Under the pieces are notes generated by a model. The model searched no databases, had not been told where the DNA came from, and saw only the letters and a program-made list of their open reading frames with translations. DNA of 59,587 nucleotides from an uncultured Prevotellaceae bacterium (GTDB lineage: Bacteria > Bacteroidota > Bacteroidia > Bacteroidales > Bacteroidaceae). The position numbers and the translations under genes are program-made. Where the stretch lies: contig CALDLA010000024.1 of assembly GCA_937898415.1 (NCBI GenBank), positions 1-59,587 of the forward strand. The letters are read 5' to 3'. Of the stretch, positions 20,515 to 29,702 are shown in pieces. The first letter of the stretch is position 1, and every line of letters starts with the position of its first letter.

Positions 20515-23211
20515 ATGCGAAAAATTCTTCTGCTATTATCCGTTCTCTGCACGCTGACAGCCGTCGCCCAGAACTACAAGATACAGTTGACCGTGACAGA
20601 GCGGGGCACCCGCGAACCGGTCGTCATGGGTACCGTGCTGCTGCAGCCGTCAGGACAGACGGCTGTGACCGACATGAAGGGACAGGCCACCATCAACAAC
20701 GTGCCCCAAGGCCGCTACACGCTCATCGTCCGCTACGTGGGCTTCGAGCCTTACCTGGTAGCGGTCAACGTCACCAACCGCGACCTCAACCTGAAAGCCG
20801 AGCTCGTGGAGTCGTCGTTAGCCCTGAAGGAGGTGACAGTGACGGCCAAGACCCGCGAGAGCGGTGCCTCGACCAGCAGCGTCATCGGGCGCCAGGCTAT
20901 CGACCACCTGCAGGCCACCTCGCTGGCCGACGTCATGCAGTTGCTGCCCGGACAACTGATAGACCGTCCCGACCTGACCCAGCAACAGGGACTGCAACTG
21001 CGTACGCTTCAGAACAACTCAACGATGGCCTTCGGCACGAGCATCGTCGTCGACGGTGTCCCCATGTCTAACAACGGCGACCTCGCCCAGGGAGCCTTCT
21101 CGGGCACGGCCTTCGCGGGCACCGACCTGCGCCAGGTGTCGGCTGACAACATTGACGAGGTGGAGGTCATCCGCGGCATCCCCTCAGCCGAATATGGCGA
21201 CCTGACCTCGGGACTGGTCGTCGTCCACTCCAAGGTGGGCGTCACACCCTGGCAGGTGAAGGCCAAAATCAACCCCGGCCTGCAGAACTATAGTGTGGGC
21301 AAGGGCTTCTCCCTTGCCAAAGCCGGCATCATCAACGCCAACCTCGACTACGCCAAAGCCTGGGGCGACCCCCGACAGAAGACGCGCTCCTACGACCGCT
21401 ACACGGCCAACATCGGATGGGGCTACGACATCAGCCGCCGTTGGCACACGGATACGAAGCTGCGCTTCCTGCAGGCCAAGGACTGGACGGGTAAAGACCC
21501 CGATGCCATCCAGGACGGTACGGAATCGAAGGACAAGACCACGACGGTAGGACTGACCCACAACGGACGCCTGCAGATGGACCTGCCGCTGATGCGCTCG
21601 TTGAAATACACCTTAGGCGTCAGCCTGTCACAGACCGACAACACCAATACCAGCTTCGTGACGGTCAGCAGCGGACTGCTGCCCATCCTGACGGCCCGTG
21701 AGACGGGCTACTACTCCGTGCCCTGGAAGACCACCAGCTACAAGGCCACAGGACGCACCGAGAGCAGCCCGGGCAACGTATTCCTGAAAGTGACCGACGA
21801 CTTCTTCCTGCGCAAAGGCAAGACCGTACAGAGTTTCAAGGTGGGTGTAGACTACCACTACGACTGGAACTCGGGCAAGGGCTACTACAACGAGGACGAA
21901 GCCCTGCCCCTGCGCCCCAACAGTAACGGACGCCCCCGGGCCTTCAGCGACATTCCCGGACTGCATCAGCTGTCGGCCTTCGCCGAGGACCAGTTCACCT
22001 ACAATATTAATAAGGTGAACCGCCTGCGCGTGAACTTCGGACTGCGCTTCACGTCATTACAGCCTTTCAGCGACCTGGCCACCACGGCCCTGTCACCTCG
22101 CCTCAACGTGGCATTCTCCGTGACGAAATGGCTCGACATCCGGGGCGGCATCGGCATGAACTCCAAGACGCCCGGACTCATGCACCTCTATCCTGACAAG
22201 AAATACATCGACGACGTGGTGGGCAACTTCACCCTGAGTGAGCACCCGGCCTACTACGTCCACACCCAGGTCTACGACGTACAGCGCTCGGAAGGACTGA
22301 AGAACGCCACCACCACCAAGGTGGAGGCGGGACTGGACATCAAACTGCCCAAGGGACGCAGGCTGAGCCTGCTGGCCTATCAGGACCGTACACCTGACGG
22401 TTTCGAGACGGCTGCCGACTACTTCACCTATACGTACAACCTGTTCGACGACACGGCCACGCTGCCCATTACCGACTTCTCGACGGGCTACGCCTACCAG
22501 TTCAACTGCTTTGCCACGACAGGACTCTTAGAGAACACCAACAAGACCGTGAACCGAGGGCTGGAGTTCGACTTCGACCTCGGCGAGATTCCCATGCTGA
22601 AGACGAACCTGTACTTCAGCGGTGCCTGGAATGAGACGAAGACTGACTGGAGCACCCGCATGAACACCAGCGGCGTGCCCGCCTCCCTGCTCAGCGGTAC
22701 TATCTACGCCGGTCGCAACATCTCGCCCGTCCGCATCGTCTATCCCTCGGGATTGGACTATACGCGACTGCGCCGCTTTGTCAATACGCTGCGCGCCGTC
22801 ACCCACATCCCGCAGCTACACATGGTGGCTTCGTTCACGGCACAGGTCATCTGGCACAACTCCACCTGGAGCTACACGGCCGACAAAGACCCCATCGGAT
22901 GGATTGACAACAACCTCGTATACCACGACATCAACTCGTCGCCCACTATAGACTTCCCGGGAGGCAGCTTCGCCGCCAACGACGAGAAACTGCAGTTGCG
23001 CTATACGGACAACGAGCCTAACAAGTCGCCCAGGACATGGAACCTCTCGGCCCGCCTCACCAAGGAGCTGGGCAAGGTGGGCGGCCTGTCGCTCTATGTC
23101 GACAACTGCCTGTTCTACGAGCCTTACATGAAAGGCAACAACACCAATACCCTTACACAGCGCAACACCGGCAAGTTCGCCTTCGGTGCCGAGCTCTCAC
23201 TAAACCTGTAA
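20515..23211 (+). CDS. TonB-dependent outer membrane receptor
   Basis: An 898-aa protein with a signal peptide (about 1-18) and an N-terminal carboxypeptidase-regulatory-like beta-sandwich (about 22-100, VTERGTREPVVMGTVLLQPSG ... GRYTLIVRYVGFEPY), typical of Bacteroidota. The plug domain (about 110-245) includes 'NIDEVEVIRGIPSAEYGDLTSGLVVV'. The 22-strand barrel ends in ELSLNL. It imports a ligand with TonB energy. Neighbours (an HMA protein, a DUF4876 lipoprotein, a DUF6850 barrel, an FMN-binding protein) and the absence of a SusD gene argue for a metal or metal-chelate substrate rather than a glycan. The substrate is inferred, not shown. Confidence 0.93.
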   Translation: MRKILLLLSVLCTLTAVAQNYKIQLTVTERGTREPVVMGTVLLQPSGQTAVTDMKGQATINNVPQGRYTLIVRYVGFEPYLVAVNVTNRDLNLKAELVESSLALKEVTVTAKTRESGASTSSVIGRQAIDHLQATSLADVMQLLPGQLIDRPDLTQQQGLQLRTLQNNSTMAFGTSIVVDGVPMSNNGDLAQGAFSGTAFAGTDLRQVSADNIDEVEVIRGIPSAEYGDLTSGLVVVHSKVGVTPWQVKAKINPGLQNYSVGKGFSLAKAGIINANLDYAKAWGDPRQKTRSYDRYTANIGWGYDISRRWHTDTKLRFLQAKDWTGKDPDAIQDGTESKDKTTTVGLTHNGRLQMDLPLMRSLKYTLGVSLSQTDNTNTSFVTVSSGLLPILTARETGYYSVPWKTTSYKATGRTESSPGNVFLKVTDDFFLRKGKTVQSFKVGVDYHYDWNSGKGYYNEDEALPLRPNSNGRPRAFSDIPGLHQLSAFAEDQFTYNINKVNRLRVNFGLRFTSLQPFSDLATTALSPRLNVAFSVTKWLDIRGGIGMNSKTPGLMHLYPDKKYIDDVVGNFTLSEHPAYYVHTQVYDVQRSEGLKNATTTKVEAGLDIKLPKGRRLSLLAYQDRTPDGFETAADYFTYTYNLFDDTATLPITDFSTGYAYQFNCFATTGLLENTNKTVNRGLEFDFDLGEIPMLKTNLYFSGAWNETKTDWSTRMNTSGVPASLLSGTIYAGRNISPVRIVYPSGLDYTRLRRFVNTLRAVTHIPQLHMVASFTAQVIWHNSTWSYTADKDPIGWIDNNLVYHDINSSPTIDFPGGSFAANDEKLQLRYTDNEPNKSPRTWNLSARLTKELGKVGGLSLYVDNCLFYEPYMKGNNTNTLTQRNTGKFAFGAELSLNL

Positions 23212-23215
23212 ACGA

Positions 23216-24454
23216 ATGAAAAAGAACATATCCTCCCTCCTCGCCTTCTATTCGCTATACTGCGGCGTAGCTGCAGCCCTCACCTCCTGCATTGACTACG
23301 ACGACGCCACTACTGAGATTGCAGCCCGCGTCCAGTTAGTCCTGCCGTCGGAGTTCACGGGCAACGCCGAAATGGAAGGTCATGAGATTGTGATGCAGCA
23401 AGGCACCACCCGACTGGCGGCCACTACCGATGCCCAGGGCATGGCGACATTCGCCAAACTCGTCCCCGATGTCTACGACATCTTCTGTTCCTGGGAGATT
23501 ACTGACGACCAGTACCGGCAGCAGACCGGCCAGGAACTGAACGGCGGTACCAGCTGTACCATCGCCGGTTCGCTGAACAACCACCTCATCAGCGAGGAGC
23601 AGACCGTCCAGCTGACGACCAACCTCAGCATCAACCGCGACATCCTCATCGGCAAGATATACTATGCTGGCTCAAAGGACAACAACGGTAAGAACTACCA
23701 GGCGGGCAAGTACTTGGAACTCTACAACAACGGCAACAGCGCCGTCGATGTCAGCGGCTACTACATTGCCCTGTTAGAGACAGAGAGTACGCAGGCCTAC
23801 ACGCTCGAGAACCTGCACGAAGCCTTTGATGACTCCGTAGTGGTGGCCAAGCAGGTGTTCCGCATCCCAGCCGACAAGCCGTTCATGGTGCAACCAGGCG
23901 GGACGGTGCTCATCGTCAACAGCGCTACTGACCATACTGAGAACAACGACATGGAGAGCAACCTCACCGGAGCCGACTTTGAGGCCAAGGATAATACCGG
24001 CAAGACGCAGAACAACCCCGCCGTGCCGGCCTTGGAACTCATCTACACGATGTATCCCTCCATCTCAAACATGAACCTCGTGCAGAACGGTCTCTGCTCA
24101 GTCGTGCTTTTCCGTACTGACGAGGATGTCACGGACTGGCCTCTGGTCTACCCCTACGGCAAGACCAGCGGTTCGCAGTTCAAACTCATCCCCGTACGTA
24201 CCGTCATCGACGCCGTGGAGTGCCTGCCCAACAAGGCGACGGGCATCGACGTGAATACCAAGCGCCTCTACCCCACCCTCGACGCCGGCTATGCCAACAT
24301 CGAGGCCAAGAGCGGCTATACCGGCGAAGTGGTCTACCGCCACACGGCCGACAAACGCGGTACCGACGGTCACAGGATGATGACCGACACCAACAACTCG
24401 TGCAACGACTTCCACGCTTCCTCAACGATTAAACCCCGCCAATACGATGAATAG
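23216..24454 (+). CDS. DUF4876 lipoprotein
   Basis: A 412-aa protein with a lipoprotein signal ending LTSC (Cys25) followed by IDYDD, an acidic surface-export-like start. The first domain (about 30-135) is an Ig/prealbumin-like module. The second (about 145-400) has 'KIYYAGSKDNNGKNYQAGKYLELYNNGNSAVDVSGYYIALLE', which I recognise as DUF4876 and which resembles lamin-tail-type folds. The partner TonB receptor gene ends 4 nt upstream, and the DUF6850 barrel gene overlaps its 3' end by 8 nt. It is likely the surface lipoprotein of this uptake locus. Biochemical function unknown. Confidence 0.82.
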   Translation: MKKNISSLLAFYSLYCGVAAALTSCIDYDDATTEIAARVQLVLPSEFTGNAEMEGHEIVMQQGTTRLAATTDAQGMATFAKLVPDVYDIFCSWEITDDQYRQQTGQELNGGTSCTIAGSLNNHLISEEQTVQLTTNLSINRDILIGKIYYAGSKDNNGKNYQAGKYLELYNNGNSAVDVSGYYIALLETESTQAYTLENLHEAFDDSVVVAKQVFRIPADKPFMVQPGGTVLIVNSATDHTENNDMESNLTGADFEAKDNTGKTQNNPAVPALELIYTMYPSISNMNLVQNGLCSVVLFRTDEDVTDWPLVYPYGKTSGSQFKLIPVRTVIDAVECLPNKATGIDVNTKRLYPTLDAGYANIEAKSGYTGEVVYRHTADKRGTDGHRMMTDTNNSCNDFHASSTIKPRQYDE

Positions 24455-25991
24455 AACCCACATACTCCCTGCCCTAATGGCTCTATTGGTCCTATTAGGG
24501 CCATCCGACTTATCTGCCCAGAACGAAGCTCAATACCGCTACGCCGACGCCACCCAACTGTGGCGACTGACCGACAACGCCGCCGCCCTGTCGCTCGACT
24601 CCGGCTACAACCGGGGCGTGGCCTACTTCGACCTGCAGCACCGCGAAGGCGACTACCGCCGCACGCAGGAAGGCGGGCAGAAGAACCAGCTGGAGTTCTT
24701 CACCGAGCGCTACCAGCGCATCAACCAGCTACTCGTCGGCTACGGTTCGTTCCGCTTCGACATGGACCGTACGAAGGACCGTTCGTGGTGCGACGTCATG
24801 CGCCCCTATAACGCCGACCCCTTCTTCTCGGGCAGTAGCATCAGCGGCAAGTACGACACCCAGCAGTTCGACCTTACTGCCGCCGTGGGAACCACCCAGC
24901 TGTGGGGATTTACCGGCGGTCTGCGCTTGGACTACAAGGTGGGCGACCTCAGCCGACTGCGCGATCCCCGTTCACGCTCTGAGCTGCTCGACTACAAGCT
25001 GACACCGTCACTGACCTACACGACAGAGCCTCATACCATCGGACTCTCCGGACATTACAACCGCCGCAAGGAGAAGATACCCGGCATCACCACCGTCCAG
25101 ACGGACCCGAACCTGAAGTACTACCTCATGTCGGGCATGGAACAGGCCGTGGGTACCACCGGCGGCTACAGCGGCTACAGTCGCGAATGGGTGGACCACC
25201 GCTTCGGGGCTGCCCTCAGCTACGGCTACAATCGGAACGGCATCAAAAGCGTCACAACAGCCAGCATCGAACGCGGTTCCGAGGATGTCCTTGGACAGTA
25301 TAAGTACGAGCCGGGCCACTACGTCAGCTATCGCTACGGTCTGGACAGCCATAACCGCCTCGACAACAGCCGAACCCTGCACCAGCTTGACCTCAGCGTG
25401 GACTACCAGCAAGCCTACGCCGACGAATACCGCCAACAGCTCATCCAGGAGCGCGACGCCGAGAAGGGCTACACCAGCTATCGCTACGAGACACTCATCA
25501 CCTTCAAGAAACGCTACCAAGTAAAGCAACTGTCCGCCGACCTCCACTACCGCTGCTCGTTCGTCGACCCCGTTTCCGCCATCACCGGTTACCTTGGTCT
25601 CAACGCCGCCCTGAACCAAGCCGAGAACAAGCACCTGCTGCCCACGTCGACCTTAGAGTACACCCATATCGACTTCACCCTCGAAGGCGGCAAGTCGCTG
25701 CTGAAGAACCGCCTCTGGATTGACGCCGAGGCCGGCTACCACGTCTCGTCGAAGGCAGACCTCGCGCTGGCAGACGCTACGACCGACTACGCCGTCGGCG
25801 TTCTGCTGCCCGACATGCAATACTACGACGCCAACTACTGGCGCGGCCATCTGGCCGTCACCTACCAGTTTCCTCTTACCATTAAAGGTACGCGTGCGGA
25901 ATGGTTTGTACGTGCCTACGGCGACTACCTTAGTGCCGACCACTCGCTCAGCCAGTCTACCGTCGGTGCCTCCATCGGAATCTATTATTAA
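24447..25991 (+). CDS. DUF6850-family outer membrane beta-barrel protein
   Basis: A 514-aa protein with a signal peptide (about 1-24, DLSA-QNEA). Long repeated amphipathic strands ending IGIYY indicate a barrel. The opening ADATQLWRLTDNAAALSLD and the YGSFRFDMDRTKDRSWCDVMRPYNADPF segment match what I know of DUF6850. It follows the DUF4876 gene with an 8-nt overlap, a recurrent pairing in Bacteroidota. A second barrel beside a TonB receptor suggests a dedicated partner in uptake or export of the same ligand. Role unproven. Confidence 0.8.
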   Translation: MNRTHILPALMALLVLLGPSDLSAQNEAQYRYADATQLWRLTDNAAALSLDSGYNRGVAYFDLQHREGDYRRTQEGGQKNQLEFFTERYQRINQLLVGYGSFRFDMDRTKDRSWCDVMRPYNADPFFSGSSISGKYDTQQFDLTAAVGTTQLWGFTGGLRLDYKVGDLSRLRDPRSRSELLDYKLTPSLTYTTEPHTIGLSGHYNRRKEKIPGITTVQTDPNLKYYLMSGMEQAVGTTGGYSGYSREWVDHRFGAALSYGYNRNGIKSVTTASIERGSEDVLGQYKYEPGHYVSYRYGLDSHNRLDNSRTLHQLDLSVDYQQAYADEYRQQLIQERDAEKGYTSYRYETLITFKKRYQVKQLSADLHYRCSFVDPVSAITGYLGLNAALNQAENKHLLPTSTLEYTHIDFTLEGGKSLLKNRLWIDAEAGYHVSSKADLALADATTDYAVGVLLPDMQYYDANYWRGHLAVTYQFPLTIKGTRAEWFVRAYGDYLSADHSLSQSTVGASIGIYY

Positions 25992-26009
25992 CGTAAATCA
26001 TCAAAGAAT

Positions 26010-27107
26010 ATGAGAATCTCTACATCAATGAAAACGCTGGCCGTCATCGCTGTCATGCTGACGACAAGCAATGCTGTAATGGCCGGTAATGGCACCAAGG
26101 AAAGCCCCTACACCGTGGCCGAACTGAACGCACAGAAAGACGCATTGGCCGCCAGCGGCCAGGTGGTTTGGGTGAAAGCCGACCTGAAGGGCCTCGGCAA
26201 GGACGGCTCGCTAACAGAAACAGGGAGCGACAACAAGGACGTGAACAATCTGGCAGGCCTCTTCGGCGATGCCACAGGCGATTTCGTGGCCTACAGTTGG
26301 CAGATTCTTGGCCAGCTGGCGTTGTCAGACCTCACCAATACCAAAGACCTGCTCATCAGCCTGACCTATGGTACTGCAGGCCACCCATCTGGCAATACGG
26401 CCAATCCTCAATATGCAAGCAACTACGAGCCCGAAAGCGACCACTTCTCATTGGAAGAGGTTCACGGAGCCTTGTCGCTGAACATCGAGAACGGACTGCG
26501 CGGCTACCACATAGCCAGCAGTTACCTCATTCCCGCCGACGTGGTGGCTGTCAAGGTGAGTGCCGGCTACTCTGCCAGCAAGGGTGCCTATGTCAATTAT
26601 ACCGACTTCGATGGTAGCAGCGCCACCATTATTACACCCAAGAACAGCGCTCTTGTCCTGAAGGCAGCCCCGGGCATCCACGACTTCGTGCTGTCTGCCG
26701 CCCTCAACGAACAGACCATCTCGAACGGAAACTCCCTGAACCCAGGCACACAGGCTGGCGTCAACACCGGAACGACCAAGAACCGTGCCTGCTTCCGCTT
26801 CGTTTCCGATGCCACAAAGCCAGGTTTCCAGCGCAACAGCGACGAGAATTATACAGTGACACTTGAAGCCAAGGACGAAGTATTTCTGTTGGTCAACACA
26901 CAGGAAGCTAACTTCTGGGGCAACTATTCCTGGGAGACCGATGCCAAGGACTGGATTAGTTGGAATGGTGGACAATCAGCTGGCATCCAGTCCCTTCACC
27001 CTTCATCCGTCACCCTTCACAAAATTTATGACCTGCAAGGCCGCCGCGTGATTAAACCTTCCAAGGGCATCTACGTCAAAGACAACAAGAAAGTAATATT
27101 GAAATAA
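26010..27107 (+). CDS. DUF6359-like protein with T9SS type A-like C-terminus
   Basis: A 365-aa exported protein; the signal peptide could start at Met1 or Met7. The N-terminal 'GNGTKESPYTVAELNAQ' followed by 'ASGQVVWVKADLKG' fits the DUF6359 type of OB-like domain; the middle is beta-rich. Residues about 331-337 (SLHPSSVTLHK) are encoded by a simple repeat. The C-terminus 'IYDLQGRRVIKPSKGIYVKDNKKVILK' is the Prevotella-style type IX secretion sorting domain, so the protein is exported to the surface or released. It lies in the HMA/TonB operon, 6 nt before the FMN-binding gene. Function unknown. Confidence 0.72.
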   Translation: MRISTSMKTLAVIAVMLTTSNAVMAGNGTKESPYTVAELNAQKDALAASGQVVWVKADLKGLGKDGSLTETGSDNKDVNNLAGLFGDATGDFVAYSWQILGQLALSDLTNTKDLLISLTYGTAGHPSGNTANPQYASNYEPESDHFSLEEVHGALSLNIENGLRGYHIASSYLIPADVVAVKVSAGYSASKGAYVNYTDFDGSSATIITPKNSALVLKAAPGIHDFVLSAALNEQTISNGNSLNPGTQAGVNTGTTKNRACFRFVSDATKPGFQRNSDENYTVTLEAKDEVFLLVNTQEANFWGNYSWETDAKDWISWNGGQSAGIQSLHPSSVTLHKIYDLQGRRVIKPSKGIYVKDNKKVILK

Positions 27108-27113
27108 CAGAAA

Positions 27114-27515
27114 ATGAAGAAAACTATCATCGGCTGCATGACTCTTATCGCTTTGGCAGCCACATTTCAGAGCGCCGCACCCAAGGGTGACGACAATGTG
27201 ATGACCAAGGAAGGCGACACCTATGTGGTGAACACCACGACGCTGGGCAAGGATGTACAAGGCTACGTTGCCACTACTCCCGTCAAGATCTACATCAAGA
27301 AGAACAAGGTGGAGAAAGTGGAGTTCCTGAAGAACCAGGAGACGCCTAAGTACATGGCCCGCGTGAAGAAGGCTATGCTCAACAAGTGGGACGGTCAGAA
27401 GGTGAAGGATGCCGCCAAGCTGAAGGTCGATGGTGTAACGGGGGCCACATTCTCGTCTGACGCCATCGTCAAGAATGTTCAGTTAGGACTGGAGTACTAC
27501 CAGTCGCACAAATGA
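27114..27515 (+). CDS. FMN-binding (flavinylated) exported protein
   Basis: A 133-aa protein with a signal peptide (about 1-21). The FMN_bind domain ends with DGVTGATFSSDAI, in which Thr112 of TGAT is the expected attachment residue for covalent FMN by an ApbE-type flavin transferase. Lys-rich strands (VKIYIKKNKVEKVEFLKN) and the 'ETPKYMARV' helix are as in RnfG/NqrC-like FMN domains. It would carry electrons outside the cytoplasmic membrane. In this operon it may reduce or release the metal ligand imported by the TonB receptor, which is inference. It overlaps the subtilisin gene (ATGA). Confidence 0.85.
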   Translation: MKKTIIGCMTLIALAATFQSAAPKGDDNVMTKEGDTYVVNTTTLGKDVQGYVATTPVKIYIKKNKVEKVEFLKNQETPKYMARVKKAMLNKWDGQKVKDAAKLKVDGVTGATFSSDAIVKNVQLGLEYYQSHK

Positions 27516-29596
27516 AGCGGACAGGCATCGTCCTATTCCTTAGTTCACTACTCATAGTGGCTTCACATAGTCTGGCAACTGACTATCGAAAGTTGTCGGG
27601 CTATGTGAAGCAATTTTCTTTTTATCAGTCAACCCGGCCAAGCCTCGCCAGAGGAACGGGAAAGTATACAGACCCCACGCTGACGGCCTTCCTGAACGTC
27701 AATGCGGAACAGGCAGAAAACGTATGCCGCCAATACGGTCTGCGCAAATTTGCCCAGAAGGGTGACATTGCCATCGTCAGCATCCCCATCGGTGCCCTTG
27801 GCCCGCTCTCTGAGCATCCCGCCGTCCATCGCATCGAGGCCAGCCCCTCTGCAAGTCTCTGCATGGACACCACCGCCGTCATTGTCGGTGCCTCATCCCT
27901 CCATCCTTCACCCTTCACCCTTTACCCCTCACCCCTCACCGGCAAAGGAGTCGTCGTAGGCGTCATGGACGTGGGCTTCGACTTGACACATCCCAACTTC
28001 TCAGACCCGCAGACAGGCGCTTACCGCATCGGCGCCTTCTGGGACCAGCTCTCCAAAGACACCGTTGGCAGCACATTACCCGTAGGCCGCGACTTCGTGG
28101 GGGCCGAGGCCGTCAAAGCACAATGCCACTCTGTCGACGGGCTCATCCAGACTCACGGCACCCACACCCTTGGCATCGCCACGGGCAGCGGCTATGACTC
28201 GCCTTTCCGGGGTATTGCCTACGATGCAGACATCTGCCTGGTCAGCAACGCCGTCAGCAGCGATATCGAACTCATAGACTCGGCTGACTATTACAAGTAC
28301 ACCAGTGCTACCGATGCCCTTGGCTTCAAGTACATCTTCGACTATGCCGACAGCCTCGGAAAGCCTTGTGTCGCCTCCTTCAGCGAGGGCTACCCACCCT
28401 ACCTCGACGAGGAGGACAGCCTCTTCTCAGCCTTCCTCGACAGCCTCACCGGCCCGGGCCGCATCATCGTAGCCGCAGCGGGCAACGAGAGCTACCTCAA
28501 GACATATATGCACAAGCCCGCAGGACAGGAGGCCGCCGGTGCTTTCATACAGACCAACAAGGAACAGGCTTTCTACCGTATCAAGGCTGACGGTCCGCTA
28601 TACTTCAATGTGCTGGCATACGCCGACGGCAAGGAGCCTACCGGCATCCTGCACTTCGTTTCTGACAGTCTCTGCCGTGACTCCCTGCTGACGGACACGC
28701 TATTCCTGGCCAACGACACTTGCGCCGTCACCATCGACCGCTACCCGTCCGCGTTCAGTGCCGACACCGTCTACAACATCCTGCTCACCACGCAGCACTC
28801 GACGCTCAACACCCTTCCGCCGCTGGCACTCGTCGTCGAGGGCACCGACAGCAGCGCCGAGGTCTTCGGCAGCTCCACCTATGCCCTGGCAGCCCGTCCC
28901 AACATCGACCCGCAATGGAACGCCGCCGAGGTCGGCCACAACATCCATGCCCCCGGCTGTTTCCCCTCCGTCATCTGCGTCGGAGCCACCACCCATCGCC
29001 TGGGCTTCGTCAACTACTTAGGTGAATACAAGGACAACTCTGTGGGACGCCTCGTCGGACGGCGCAGCCCCTATTCCTCCGTCGGCCCTTCCATGAACGG
29101 CCTGCTAAAGCCTGATGTCGTGGCTCCTGGCGACAACATCATCTCCTCCTACAGCAGCTACTACCTGGAAGCCAATCCTGATGCCAACGACATCAGCTCT
29201 GATGTCGCGCACTTCGAATACGAGGGCCGCACCTACTCCTGGAACGCCAATACCGGCACATCGATGGCCTGTCCCGTCGTCGCCGGCGTCATCGCCCTCT
29301 GGCTACAGGCCAAGCCCGACCTCACCCGCGAGGAAATCATCGACGCCTTCAGCCACTCCTGCCGCCAGCCCGACGCCACCCTCACCTACCCCAACAACCA
29401 ATACGGCTACGGCGAGATTGACGCCTATCGCGGCCTCCTCTACCTGCTAGGCATCGACCACATCAAAACCATTGACTGCCAATCCCCCATTGGGCATCAG
29501 TGGCCAACCATCTACAATTTGAACGGTCAGCGCCTCAGTACCCCGCAGAAGGGTATCAACATCATCGGCGGGCGGAAGGTCGTCGTCAAAACCTAA
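27512..29596 (+). CDS. S8 subtilisin-family serine peptidase, T9SS-sorted
   Basis: A 694-aa exported peptidase with a signal peptide (about 1-22) and a propeptide-like region to about 125. Catalytic triad: Asp153 in VMDVGFDLTHP, His215 in THGTHTLGI, Ser584 in GTSMACPVVAGV. An oxyanion Asn is in AAAGNES. A large insert lies between the His and the Ser segment. A C-terminal 'IYNLNGQRLSTPQKGINIIGGRKVVVKT' works as a T9SS sorting domain. Two stretches (SLHPSPFTLYPSPLT, residues 129-143, and HSTLNTLPP near 430) are encoded by simple repeats. Last gene of the HMA/TonB operon. Substrate unknown. Confidence 0.92.
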   Translation: MKRTGIVLFLSSLLIVASHSLATDYRKLSGYVKQFSFYQSTRPSLARGTGKYTDPTLTAFLNVNAEQAENVCRQYGLRKFAQKGDIAIVSIPIGALGPLSEHPAVHRIEASPSASLCMDTTAVIVGASSLHPSPFTLYPSPLTGKGVVVGVMDVGFDLTHPNFSDPQTGAYRIGAFWDQLSKDTVGSTLPVGRDFVGAEAVKAQCHSVDGLIQTHGTHTLGIATGSGYDSPFRGIAYDADICLVSNAVSSDIELIDSADYYKYTSATDALGFKYIFDYADSLGKPCVASFSEGYPPYLDEEDSLFSAFLDSLTGPGRIIVAAAGNESYLKTYMHKPAGQEAAGAFIQTNKEQAFYRIKADGPLYFNVLAYADGKEPTGILHFVSDSLCRDSLLTDTLFLANDTCAVTIDRYPSAFSADTVYNILLTTQHSTLNTLPPLALVVEGTDSSAEVFGSSTYALAARPNIDPQWNAAEVGHNIHAPGCFPSVICVGATTHRLGFVNYLGEYKDNSVGRLVGRRSPYSSVGPSMNGLLKPDVVAPGDNIISSYSSYYLEANPDANDISSDVAHFEYEGRTYSWNANTGTSMACPVVAGVIALWLQAKPDLTREEIIDAFSHSCRQPDATLTYPNNQYGYGEIDAYRGLLYLLGIDHIKTIDCQSPIGHQWPTIYNLNGQRLSTPQKGINIIGGRKVVVKT
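27896..27945. repeat. (CCTTCAC)n simple repeat inside the subtilisin gene
   Basis: Units of CCTTCACC/CCCTCACC type, in frame, code for SLHPSPFTLYPSPLT between the propeptide and the first catalytic strand. Related units occur at about 26991-27022 (SLHPSSVTLHK) and 28795-28818 (HSTLNTLP). Confidence 0.75.
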
Positions 29597-29619
29597 ACGG
29601 ACAATCTGTCATCAAAAAG

Positions 29620-29651
29620 TTTGGTGGATTGAGATAATTTGCTTACCTTTG
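29620..29651 (+). promoter_or_regulatory. Promoter of the POT transporter operon
   Basis: TTTG at 29620-29623, exactly 20 nt, TACCTTTG at 29644-29651. The transcript would start about 45 nt before the ATG at 29703. Confidence 0.75.
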
Positions 29652-29702
29652 CCGCAAGAAAAACCTATGACAAATTAATAATCATCAAATAACTTAAAAG
29701 CA

